Notes under the pieces: generated by a model
Seen by the model: only the letters and a program-made list of their open reading frames with translations
Databases searched by the model: none
Told to the model about the DNA's origin: nothing
Program-made: the position numbers and the translations under genes
Shown here: piece after piece, positions 1 to 9,200 of the stretch
Layout of the letters: each line of letters starts with the position of its first letter
Numbering within the stretch: position 1 is the first letter of the stretch
Assembly: GCA_016946835.1 (NCBI GenBank)
Contig: JACVTC010000024.1
Span: 816,501 to 830,000 of the forward strand
Direction: 5' to 3'
DNA from: Neocallimastix lanati (nom. inval.)
Taxonomy: Eukaryota; Neocallimastigomycota; Neocallimastigomycetes; Neocallimastigales; Neocallimastigaceae
Length of the DNA stretch: 13,500 nucleotides

Positions 1-1032
1 GAGAAACATTAAAGGTTAATAAATAATAATCTTTAAATAATTAAAAATGTTAAAATAAAATATTTACAAATATATAATATGTAAAAAAAAAATAACTTAA
101 CTAATTTTTACTTTTAAAAAAAAAATAAAATAATATCTTTGATTTTATTATTATATTCATGAAAAATAAAATAGAATTGTTTAATGTTTGAAAAAGAATT
201 ATTTATTACTGTAGCCCTTAAATTACCAACAGTTATTTGTTGTCGTTGTTCACCTACTCAAAAAGCTGAAATTACCAAATTGATTAAAGAATATACTAAA
301 TCTATTGTTTGTGCAATAGGTGATGGTGGTAATGATGTAAGTATGATTCAAGCTGCCGATGTTGGTGTAGGTATTGTTGGTAAAGAAGGAAAGCAAGCTT
401 CATTAGCTGCTGATTTCTCTATAACTCAATTTAGCTATCTTTCTGATCTTTTATTATGGCATGGAAGAAATAGTTGTAAGTATTCGTTATATTCATAATA
501 TTAAAAATAATAATAATGGCAATAATAATAATATTTATTATAATTAAAATCATTATAATCTTATTAATTAATATAAACTAAAAAAAAAAAAAAATAAATA
601 AATAAATAATAATAATAGTAATAATAATAATTACATAATAATTTTTTATTTTTATTTTTTATTTTTATTTTTATTTTTGTTTTTATTTTATATTTATTTA
701 TTTTTTTTAATGTCAATAATTATTTCACCTTTGTAGATAAACGTTCAGCAATTTTATCACAATTTATTATTCATAGAGGTTTAATTATTTCATTTATACA
801 ATTCGTTTTTTCCGCCATGTTCTACTTCGCCCCTATTGCTTTATATCAAGGTTTATTATTAGTAGGTTATGCCACTTTCTTTACAAGTGGTCCAATCTTT
901 TCACTGGTATTAAATCAAGATGTCAGCCGAGATGTTGCTAAATTATATCCCGAATTGTATAAAGAATTATTGAAAGGTAGATCATTATCATTAAAAACTT
1001 TCTGTCAATGGGTTTTAACAAGTGTTTATCAA

Positions 1033-1097
<65 letters not shown>

Positions 1098-1843
1098 ACA
1101 ACAACAACAATAATAATAATTAATAATAATAATAAAATTAATTTAATTTAAATTTATTTAAAAATCTTTTTTTTTTTTTTTTTCTCTAGGTGGTGCAATT
1201 ATGGTAATGGCAATTATTTTATTTGAGGATCAATTTATAAATATTGTATCTATTACTTTTACTTCATTGATATTGAATGAACTTTGTATGGTATTACTCG
1301 AAGTTCATAGATGGTAAATAATTAATAATAATGATGATGATTATAATAATGAAAAAAATAAATTAATAATTAATAATACTTTTATGATGTAATCTGACAA
1401 TAATAAATTTATTCATTACTATTATATTATTTCAAATTATAGGAAAAAGTTTATTGTTTATGCTCAATTATTTACAATTGTCTTCTATATTGCTTCAATG
1501 TTTTATTTAAAAACAGATTTCGGTAAGTTTTATCTATTTAAATAAATAAATTATAAAAATAAAATATATATATTAATTTTTATTATAAATAAATAATTAT
1601 GATCTATTAATGATATACTAATTTTTATATTTTCAAATTTTTTATAAATAAAAAAATTTTTTTTCTCCTTTTTAATTTTTTCATATATAAATTTACCATT
1701 ATAAAGATATCAATTTCATTCTCACATTTGATTTCCTTTGGAAGGTTCTTGTCATTACTTCTGTTAGTTATATACCATTACTTATTATAAAAACACTTCG
1801 TAAATATATTTCTCCATCGACTTATTCTCGAGTGATGAACTAA
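1..1843 (+). CDS. NEO1: P4-type ATPase (lipid flippase), Neo1/ATP9 class, 3' part, six exons
   Basis: This is the C-terminal third of an aminophospholipid-translocating P-type ATPase of the Neo1/ATP9A subgroup; the family usually has about 1000-1150 residues. Exons by phase-consistent GT-AG splicing: <1-14, 175-475, 737-1033, 1190-1313, 1443-1522, 1707-1843 (TAA at 1841). About 316 residues are encoded here. Exon 1 ends ETLK and joins NCLMFEKEL, matching the family's GESL..CL...E.E. Exon 2 carries [11 protein letters not shown] and the P-domain hinge motif [19 protein letters not shown], then [15 protein letters not shown] and HGRNS. Exon 3 opens YKRSAIL, completing the signature HGRNSYKRSA across the junction, and continues with [29 protein letters not shown] and VYQG. 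Exons 4-6 hold the last membrane segments and end [15 protein letters not shown]. The five introns are 129-261 nt and AT-rich. The protein acts in Golgi/endosomal membranes and flips phospholipid to the cytosolic leaflet (family knowledge). The class call is strong; the ortholog name is by motif recall. Confidence 0.88.
1036..1097. repeat. Poly(A) run followed by (TA)n inside flippase intron
   Basis: The third intron of the flippase (1034-1189) opens with GT followed by 34 consecutive A (1036-1069) and then an alternating TA tract to about 1097. Its 3' end is a conventional pyrimidine tract, with a T run and CTCTAG at 1184-1189. Both tracts are prone to length polymorphism and assembly error. 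They lie within the intron, so length change should leave the protein intact unless it impairs donor recognition. Confidence 0.9.
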
Positions 1844-2286
1844 ATTATCTTTAACTAATTCCTCCAACATCATTTCTTTAATAAAATAAAAAAATTACTA
1901 CCTTAAATTTTAATATATTTATAAAAAAAAAAGTTTATTAAAAAAAAAAAAATACATATATATATAATAAATAATTTTTTTTTATTATATTTTATTATTA
2001 TTATTTTTATTATTTTTTATTTTTTTATTTTATTTTATTTTTTTTTTTTTTTTATAAATAATAAAAAGTTAAATAAATTTAAATTAATATATATAAATAT
2101 AAGAATAAATAAATAGTAAAATAAAAATAAAAATAAAAATAAGAACAAAAATAAAAATAAAAATAAAAAATAAAAAATATAAATATAAATAATATTAATA
2201 TTAATAAAGAAAAAATATATCAAAAAAAAATAAAAAATTCATAATAAATAAATAGATATTATCTTATTAAATTATTAAAAAACTAA

Positions 2287-2362
2287 AAAATAAAAATAAA
2301 AATAAAAATAAAAATAAAAATAAAAATAAAAATAAAAATAAAAATAAAAATAAAAATAAAAA
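2287..2362. repeat. (TAAAAA)n microsatellite
   Basis: About eleven to twelve tandem copies of the hexamer TAAAAA, nearly perfect. A shorter related tract lies at about 2117-2170. Immediately downstream, at 2367-2387, the heptamer AAATGAG is repeated three times. These are simple repeats with no sign of function. Confidence 0.9.
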
Positions 2363-2687
2363 AATGAAATGAGAAATGAGAAATGAGAAAAAAGGAAAAA
2401 ATAAAAAATAAAAAAATAAAAAAATAAAAAAAATGTTGTAGAATAATGAAGTTCCTAAACACTTTTTAATAGTTTAAATCTATCAATTGTCCCAAAAAAA
2501 AAAAATAAAAATAAAAATAAAAATAAAAAAAAATTATATATATATATAAAAGTATATATTAAAATAAAAAATTAATAATTAAAAAAAAATAAAATAAAAT
2601 AAATAAAATAAATGAATAAATGAATAAATAAAAAATAAATATAAATAAAATATAAATTATAGTTTGAATATTTATTTAATTATCTAT

Positions 2688-2719
<32 letters not shown>

Positions 2720-2767
2720 ATAAATATTTTTCATTTATATTGTTGTTCGTTTGTATGTTTGTTTGAT

Positions 2768-2808
2768 TCTTAATACATAATATATATATAATATATTATG
2801 TGTTAAGA
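2768..2808. repeat. Long near-perfect inverted repeat (hairpin)
   Basis: Left arm 2768-2785 and right arm 2791-2808 are reverse complements over 18 positions with a single G-T wobble, separated by a 5-nt loop (ATATA). The outer part of the stem (TCTTAATACATAA against TTATGTGTTAAGA) is not a simple TA repeat, so this is more than microsatellite self-complementarity. It lies just after a less AT-biased GTTTGT-rich stretch at about 2740-2765. It could be a structured transcript end, a cruciform or a small mobile-element remnant; I cannot tell which. Confidence 0.6.
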
Positions 2809-3221
2809 TAATTAATGTTCAACAATAGAATGTAAATATAGATAATAACAATAAGATAATATTATATAAAAATATAATATAAAATAAATAAATAAATAAA
2901 TAAATAAATAAAAATTTAATTTTTTTTTTCAAAATATATTCATATATTTAAAATATTTAATAATATTTTATATATCTTTAATTTATTAATAATAATTTAT
3001 TACTTATTATTTATTATTATTATTTCCATTAACTAATAAAACTTACAATACCTTATTTATTTAATAATAATAATAAAGACATATATTACAATTTATATTA
3101 GAGTTTTTTTTTTTTATTTGAAATTATCATTTCATATTATCAATTTTTTTTTTAATTTCAAAAATTGACTAAAATTTTTTTCAAAGAAATAAAATAAATA
3201 AAATAAATTATTAAACTTAGT

Positions 3222-3279
3222 TTATATATATATATATATATATGTATTTTTTTTACATTTTAAACAAATAAAATAAAAA
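3222..3279 (+). promoter_or_regulatory. TA-repeat and A-rich leader before the CXC/NTF2-like gene
   Basis: A (TA)n tract at about 3224-3242, a T run, and then an A-rich leader (AAACAAATAAAATAAAAA) run directly up to the ATG at 3280. An A-rich leader next to the start codon is typical of very AT-rich lower-eukaryote genes. No specific TATA element can be picked out because the entire region is A/T. Confidence 0.35.
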
Positions 3280-4644
3280 ATGCCTTGTAAATGTTTAACA
3301 GGTTGTATCAATAAAAAATGCTCTTGTCGAGCAAAAGGAATGGATTGTACGGATGAATGTGCCTATTGTAAAAAAGATGATTCAAAATATGAATGTTTTA
3401 ATTTACCAGGAAAAGTGCCACCTATCTTACTTAAATCAAAATCCAATGCCAATTCCCCTTCTAATTCCAATTCAAATTCAAGGAAAAATAGTAGAAATAA
3501 TAGTAAAATAATTGAAATTAGTGATGACTCAGAAACGGAAACGGAAGCTCTAGTAAAAAAAGCTTCAAAAGAATTGATTCAACCAAAAAACGAACAGGAC
3601 AACAATAAAACTTCCCAACAAACCGTCATCATTAATAATTATTATTATAATGAATATAAGCAACAAAATAATGCTTTCACTCAAGTTAATCATAACTATG
3701 AACTTGCAGAAAATGATAATTATAATCGTAATCATACCCAACCTAATATTGTAAATAATTTAATTAAAAACTCGAATAATAATGATTCCAATACCGCTAA
3801 TAATACCCCTTCATCCACAATACCAAAATTGACCGAGTCATTAGCAGGAGATTTTTTAAAATTTTATTGGGAATGTCTTTCCGACAAAAATAAAACGAAA
3901 TATCTTGAAAAATATATATGTCCTATGGCGGAATTAAAAATTCAAGAAGTTCCGTTTATTGGTGCTGGTGTTATCACAAAACGTTTAGAGGAAGCAGCCC
4001 CTATAAAAATCAATACTTTTCAATATAAAATATTTCCAATAGTAGAGACGCCTTCAACAACAACAACAACAACAACAATAGCAACAAAAAAAAAATTTAG
4101 TGTTACAAAGATTAATAATAAACTTTTAAATTCTTCGGCGTTAACGTCTTCTTCTTCTTCTCCTTCTTCATCTTCAGCATTACTATCTTCCCCAAAACCA
4201 ACTTCCTTTTCCACCTCTCCTTCTAATAATTTAATAAACTATTATTCCAATTCCAATTCCAATTCAATTTCAATTTCAAATCCAAATTCAAATTTAAATT
4301 CAATTTCAAATTCAATTTCAAATTCAATTTCAAATCTAAATTCAAATGTAAATACAAACTCAAATTTAATCACGGGGGCGACCACCATGGCTACTGACAG
4401 TATGATAATCGAATCAGAACCCCCCACTAATAATAATACCCCAACTGCCAGTACTGGCGCTTCCACCTCCAAAGATTTAGTTTTTACAGATCCCAACTTA
4501 CCTGGTATCGGTCGAATTGAAGCCAACGGTGTAATGATGGATGCCTATGGGAATACCGCACAATTTAATCAAAATTATTATTTAATATATAATAGAATGA
4601 GTGGTGATGTTCAGCTACAATCCTCAGAATTAAAATGGCTATAA
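3280..4644 (+). CDS. Cys-rich CXC-type protein with split NTF2-like domain
   Basis: This encodes 454 residues in one exon. Residues 3-41 form a compact nine-Cys cluster, C-x-C-x3-C-x4-C-x-C-x6-C-x3-C-x2-C-x8-C-x-N, resembling tesmin/TSO1 CXC zinc-binding DNA-binding modules, though one finger is lengthened. Residues 77-91 (IIEISDDSETETEAL) fit a SUMO-interacting motif: a hydrophobic core followed by an acidic/Ser stretch. Residues 92-184 are Asn/Gln-rich. Residues 185-254 (LAGDFLKFYWECL ... PFIGAGVITKRLEE) match the first half of an NTF2 fold. Residues 400-454 (GRIEANGVMMDAYG, then FNQNYYLIYN) match its last strands. Between them sits a Thr/Ser/Asn-rich insertion of about 145 residues. Without it the NTF2-like part is about 121 residues, the usual domain size. 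The ATG is the first codon of the Cys cluster and follows an A-rich leader. A nuclear or chromatin role is inferred; no named family is recognised. Domain calls are by eye. Confidence 0.8.
   Translation: MPCKCLTGCINKKCSCRAKGMDCTDECAYCKKDDSKYECFNLPGKVPPILLKSKSNANSPSNSNSNSRKNSRNNSKIIEISDDSETETEALVKKASKELIQPKNEQDNNKTSQQTVIINNYYYNEYKQQNNAFTQVNHNYELAENDNYNRNHTQPNIVNNLIKNSNNNDSNTANNTPSSTIPKLTESLAGDFLKFYWECLSDKNKTKYLEKYICPMAELKIQEVPFIGAGVITKRLEEAAPIKINTFQYKIFPIVETPSTTTTTTTIATKKKFSVTKINNKLLNSSALTSSSSSPSSSSALLSSPKPTSFSTSPSNNLINYYSNSNSNSISISNPNSNLNSISNSISNSISNLNSNVNTNSNLITGATTMATDSMIIESEPPTNNNTPTASTGASTSKDLVFTDPNLPGIGRIEANGVMMDAYGNTAQFNQNYYLIYNRMSGDVQLQSSELKWL
4243..4363 (+). repeat. In-frame coding minisatellite (Asn-Ser-Ile/Leu-Ser)
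   Basis: Inside the CXC/NTF2-like gene, a run of TTCCAA hexamers passes into degenerate period-6 and period-12 units of the type TCAATTTCAAAT. These encode NSNS and SISN repeats. All units preserve frame, and the tract lies wholly in the loop that interrupts the NTF2-like domain. This fits expansion of a codon repeat in a tolerant surface loop. Confidence 0.8.
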
Positions 4645-4828
4645 ATAATTCTAATAATTCTAATTCTAATACTACTACTACTAATAAAAAACTTTTAGAC
4701 AAGAATAAAACATAAAAAAAAAAAATTGGAAATAAAAATGAAATAAAAAAAGACAAATTAAAAATAAAAGAATAAAAATAAAAGAATAAAAATAAAAGAT
4801 AAAATAAAATAAATAAATAAAAAAAAAA

Positions 4829-4862
<34 letters not shown>

Positions 4863-4926
4863 CGACAAATAAAAAAAAATACTACTTCACCCTAACGCTT
4901 ATGCCTTACCTACACTACTCTACTAC

Positions 4927-4961
<35 letters not shown>

Positions 4962-5083
4962 CATTTACACCTCTTTACTTCTTTTTTTTTTTTTTTCGAT
5001 TCTACACTCTATTTTTTTTTTTTTTTTTTTTCTTATAGGATAATACGTCGTACTATAAATTATACTTTATTCTTATTTTAATA

Positions 5084-5162
5084 ATCAATTTTATATATAT
5101 CAATTTAATAATATCAATGTATATATCAATTTTATATATCAATTTTTTATATCAATTTATTA
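5084..5162. repeat. Degenerate tandem ATCAAT-type repeat
   Basis: Six copies of ATCAAT begin at 5084, 5099, 5113, 5125, 5138 and 5151, spaced 12-15 nt apart. Each is followed by T or TATA-rich filler, giving a degenerate unit close to TATATCAATTT. The spacing is near regular but not exact. Slippage or decay is the simplest explanation. Confidence 0.6.
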
Positions 5163-5322
5163 TATATGTTTATTATATATATTTATATCATATTAAAGAA
5201 CATTTTATTATTAATATTATTAATATTGTTATTAGCATTATGATTCATAACTTTTTTTTTTTTTTTTTTTATTAGCTTAACATCATATATCTATGTATGT
5301 AGGAGTGTATGTCTGTGTGTTC

Positions 5323-5369
5323 CTATAAGATAAAAATAATGATTTAATATTATCACTATTATCTTATAG
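5323..5369. repeat. Inverted repeat with 11-bp perfect outer arms
   Basis: CTATAAGATAA (5323-5333) is the exact reverse complement of TTATCTTATAG (5359-5369). The inner 25 nt pair only partly. It lies about 870 nt before the stop codon of the scaffoldin-like gene (on its downstream side) and about 680 nt after the stop of the CXC/NTF2-like gene. Its role is unknown; it could be a transcript-end structure. Confidence 0.5.
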
Positions 5370-6242
5370 ATAAATAAAAACTAAACAATTTTTTTTTTTA
5401 AAAAAAAAAAAAATAAAAAATAAAATAAAATAAAAAAAAAAAAAAAAAAAATAAAATAAAATAAATTAAAATAGAATATATTTAATAAATAAATAAATAT
5501 TATTAATTAAAAAAAATACATATATATGAATAATAAGTTTGATATTTAAACAATTATAAATATATATATATATGTTGACATAATAATGATATAAATTTGT
5601 TTAATAAAAAAAAAAAAAAAAAAAATTAATTTTTTATATATATTTTTTTATTTTTTAATTTTTTTTTTTTTTAATCTTTTTTTTATTTTTAATTTATATA
5701 AATGATTTAAAAAATATATTAATTATATTTAATTTTTTTTTTTTTTATAACTTTCTGCTGATTTATTTCTATTTATTAATGATTGATATACTAAAATTTA
5801 TATTACTAAAGAAAAAGAATACTATAGAATTAAAAAAAGTAAAATAAAAAAAAAAAATAAATAAATAAAAAAAATGGTATATATTTATATTTATATATAT
5901 ATATGTATATATGTATATATGTATATAAAACTCTTTATTCAAAAAAAAAAAAAAAAAAAAAAATTTTTTTTTTATTACTATTATTTATTAAAACTGCTAT
6001 TAAAAGAAAAAAATTATATATAAATTTATTTTTTTTATATTTATTTTTTAATTGATTTCTATTTCTAATTTTTTTTTTTTTTATTTTATTATATATTTTA
6101 TTTTTTTTTTTTTTTTCATTGATATATATATATTATTTATTGATTAATTTATAAATTGATTTATAATGATTAATTGACTTATTGATTTTTTTTTATTAAA
6201 AAAAAAAAAAAAAAAAAAAAAAGAAAAGAGATATTTTTCTCC

Positions 6243-9200
6243 TTATAAACCATACATTAAAACTATAATTGAAAATGAAAATACCAACAGATGAGAAAAA
6301 AGATATACTAATGTTGAGAAGAAGAAGGGTAGAGGTAGAGGTAAAAATGAAAGGAAAGCAGAATAGTGAAATGAGTGATGGTGATGATGAAGAGACCAAG
6401 CTGAATTAGGATGACATCTTCCAGGATGATCTTCATCCTCCTTACACTCAACGTAACCCATTCGACGAATGGAGCAAAGTTGAGGAGGACGAACAGCACT
6501 TAACAAAACGAAATTTTTTATGCAAATTAGATCGAAGGTAGCAGTTTCGGAAGCGGAATCATAACGGCAATCCTTAAAGAGACCGGTAATGGAAGGGATG
6601 TAGCTACTATTATAATTGGATTCAATATCACTGATATGAGCGTCATACATATACTGAAGCATATTGGTAACCCGTTCCGGAAATAAATCCTTCATGACGA
6701 TGGGGTAATGAATGACCACGGTGTCCTCCTCATTACAATTACTATGAGAAACGGGAACGTAAAGCGAATCCTTACCAAGACATTGATAATATTTACCTTT
6801 AAAGAAATAGTACTGACCCTCAAAGCAAAGTTGTTGAGTACACTGAGTTTTTTCAATTTTAAAGGCATCATAAAGGCAATAGTAGATTTTACCCTCCTTT
6901 GTGAAATAATAATCATTTTCGGAAATGGGATGACAATTGATTTCTTTAACATTTTTTTTATCATAACGACATTCATACATATCATTATCCATGGTATGAT
7001 AAAAGCCTTCCTCTTGAACGGCCTCCACCGTGAAATCATTTAAAGCGGATTTAGAAATTTTATAGAGGTGAGACCGATTCGGATGAACCCTCAGGAAGAG
7101 ATAACCCTGACCCTCAATGAGTTGCCAATGGCCCTCTTCGAAATATAGGACCGCCTGCGTAAGGGCATCTAAATAGTACGAATTTTGATAGGGCGCGTAG
7201 ATATCACATTCATGGTCGATACAACCGTACAAGGTCAAGGGAGGGGACCAAGATTTTGGGAATTTTTTAGTATTAATGGGTTCATTACTGGGGAAGACGG
7301 TAAAATAAAACCCGGAATTAATAATCTTTTCAGCAGAAAAGGAATCCATTTTATAGAAGGAACGAGAGAGACCGTAGATGTTTGTGGTAATGGAAGCGCT
7401 TTTATAGCAGCCGCCGGTTTCATAGGCAATAATGGTATCGTAGACCAAAGCCAATTCACCCTTATACGTAATACATAATTCATTTTTATTTAAATCAAAT
7501 TTTGGAATACAACGACTTCTCTCATAGATACAAATGATATCCTTTTCATAAGGGAAGGAATATTTCTGATGGAGAGGATCATACTGTACGATATGTTTAT
7601 TGACATCGGCATAATAAGTGAGAGAGGAAGGTCTGTCGACAATGGAGCAACGGGTGCCATCACATTTAAATAACTTGACGACCTCGTCATTATAGCTGTC
7701 TTCCTGACTTCTAGAAGTTAATAAGACATTTCTATCGGTATGGATGAAATAATATCCCGGGGTGACTAATTTAGTGACTCTACCTTCATCGATTTGATAG
7801 ATTTGATGACCCACGGTAAAATAGTTTCCCGTATATTGCTTTGACACGATAACACAATTGGTGGTTGTCGTGGTATAGGTATAGGTGGAGAGGGTGACAT
7901 CGATGGTATCGGTTTCCAAATCAATTTCATCGGTAGCAAAATAAATGATCGAACGATCATAATTCGTGCATATTTCACCGGAATGAACATGGGTAATAAT
8001 TTTACTATTAATTAAAGGATTATTATCCACAAAACACTTATCATTATTGAAAGTACAGTAAGGGATATCGAAGAGTTCAGAGGAAGAGAGTTCCCTGCAT
8101 TCACCGGACACACAACGAATAATATTGTAAGCCATATTAGTACCAGAACGAAGTTCATTATTAACCAGTTGTGGATTAGAATCCGGTAGAGTTACTGAAG
8201 AAGAGACCTCCTTTAAAGCGTCGAAATCAGAGGTAGGAGGAGAAGAATAGAAAGTCGAGGTTACGTAAGAAGTAGATGAAGAAGAAGAAGAAGAAAAAGG
8301 AGATGATGCCGATGAGGGTAATGATGATGATGATACTATTGTTGATGGTGATGATGTTGATGGTGATGATGTTGATGATACTACTGTTGATGGTGATGAT
8401 GTTGATGATACTATTGTTGATTGTGGTGATGATGATGTTGAAGATACTATTGTTGATGATGATGGTGATGATGGTGATGATACTACTGTCGATGGTAATG
8501 ATACCGATGTTTCTAGGGGGGATGGTAATATGGATGAGGAAGACAATACGGTGGTCATATTATCGAAGGGTTCACTGAGATCAAGGAAGTCCAGGTCAAG
8601 ATCACGAGAGTAAGTGGTATAGCGGGTGGTTGCCGAACGGTAGAAGCCATCATGAGCGACGAAGGCGAAGCAATGACTTTCTTTGGTAAGGCAATCGATG
8701 AGGATGCCCTTCTGCGGCGAAACATAATAGCCAGGGGAAGCGCCCAACACCTCACAATAAATTTTTTCTTGTTTTTCGTAACAGGTGATAATTTTTTTGG
8801 TATTGGTGTTCGAGCTTTCGGCCAGGAAGTAGTAACCGATATCAGGGTCATAGAGCGAGCAACGACTAGAACTAGGGCAAAAGATTAATTGAGAAGGGTG
8901 AGGGGCAACATAAAATCCGGAAGCGGCAGGAATAAGTTGACACTGTTGATTATTACAGTGAATTAGGTTGTTATTATCGGTAGGGAGGGCTCCAGTATTT
9001 ATAAAGTATTTATGTTCGATACCGTTTCGCATTTCCTCACAACTGACTTCCGAAGTACAATGAATGATACCCCGATTCACTTTTTCCCCTGGCGTCATGG
9101 TGGTTAAGTAGTAACCGGGGGCAGCCACTATTTTTTTACAATTAAATTGATTACAATAAATTAAGGCGGCCTCCTCAGTAGCAGTAGCAGTGACAGTTTT

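Larger units (their letters stand above)
1844..3279. other. AT-rich intergenic spacer
   Basis: No gene is supported in this 1.4 kb between the flippase stop and the next start codon. It holds the flippase 3' flank, long A and T homopolymers, TAAAAA-type microsatellites, ATAA repeats and one long imperfect palindrome (listed separately). The open frames visible on either strand are low-complexity Phe/Leu/Ile or Lys/Asn translations of microsatellites. Polyadenylation-like AATAAA hexamers are so common that none can be singled out. Confidence 0.85.
4645..6242. other. Convergent AT-rich intergenic spacer
   Basis: This 1.6 kb lies between two genes that converge on it, so it should hold both 3' ends. 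It contains many A/T homopolymers, TTA and TA microsatellites, an ATCAAT repeat block and one hairpin (listed separately). Two short stretches are less biased: about 4869-4925, and 5281-5325, which is GT-rich on the + strand. No open frame here has convincing composition, and no RNA gene was recognised. At 5281-5369 the non-repetitive stretch runs into the hairpin. Confidence 0.8.

Noticed and set aside
184-498. Flippase fragment beginning at the ATG at 184 and ending at the TAA at 496-498 as a small separate gene
   Set aside because: The conserved HGRNSYKRSA signature is restored only by splicing 475 to 737, and GETLK..CL upstream by splicing 14 to 175, so these are internal exons.
2035-2223. 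- strand open frame rich in Phe/Leu/Ile
   Set aside because: It is a translation of AAATAA-type microsatellite and homopolymer runs, with no non-repetitive coding signal.
4042-4489. Possibility that the Ser/Asn-rich NTF2 insertion is an unspliced intron (GTAGAG donor at 4042, TTTTTACAG acceptor ending 4489)
   Set aside because: Joining these sites shifts the frame and hits a stop soon after; the stretch has no stop codon in over 440 nt and uses codon-like repeats, so it is treated as coding.
4020-4756. - strand open frames antisense to the CXC/NTF2-like gene
   Set aside because: They are mirror translations of the Ser/Asn codon repeats (poly-Glu/Val/Phe); the + strand frame explains the composition.
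4896-4901. Single TTAGGG on the - strand as a telomeric repeat remnant
   Set aside because: Only one copy is present, with no tandem array.
6692-8888. Several + and - strand open frames of 60-115 codons inside the scaffoldin-like gene
   Set aside because: All lie within the 4.65 kb coding frame in other frames, show no domain-like pattern, and arise because the real gene is relatively GC-rich.
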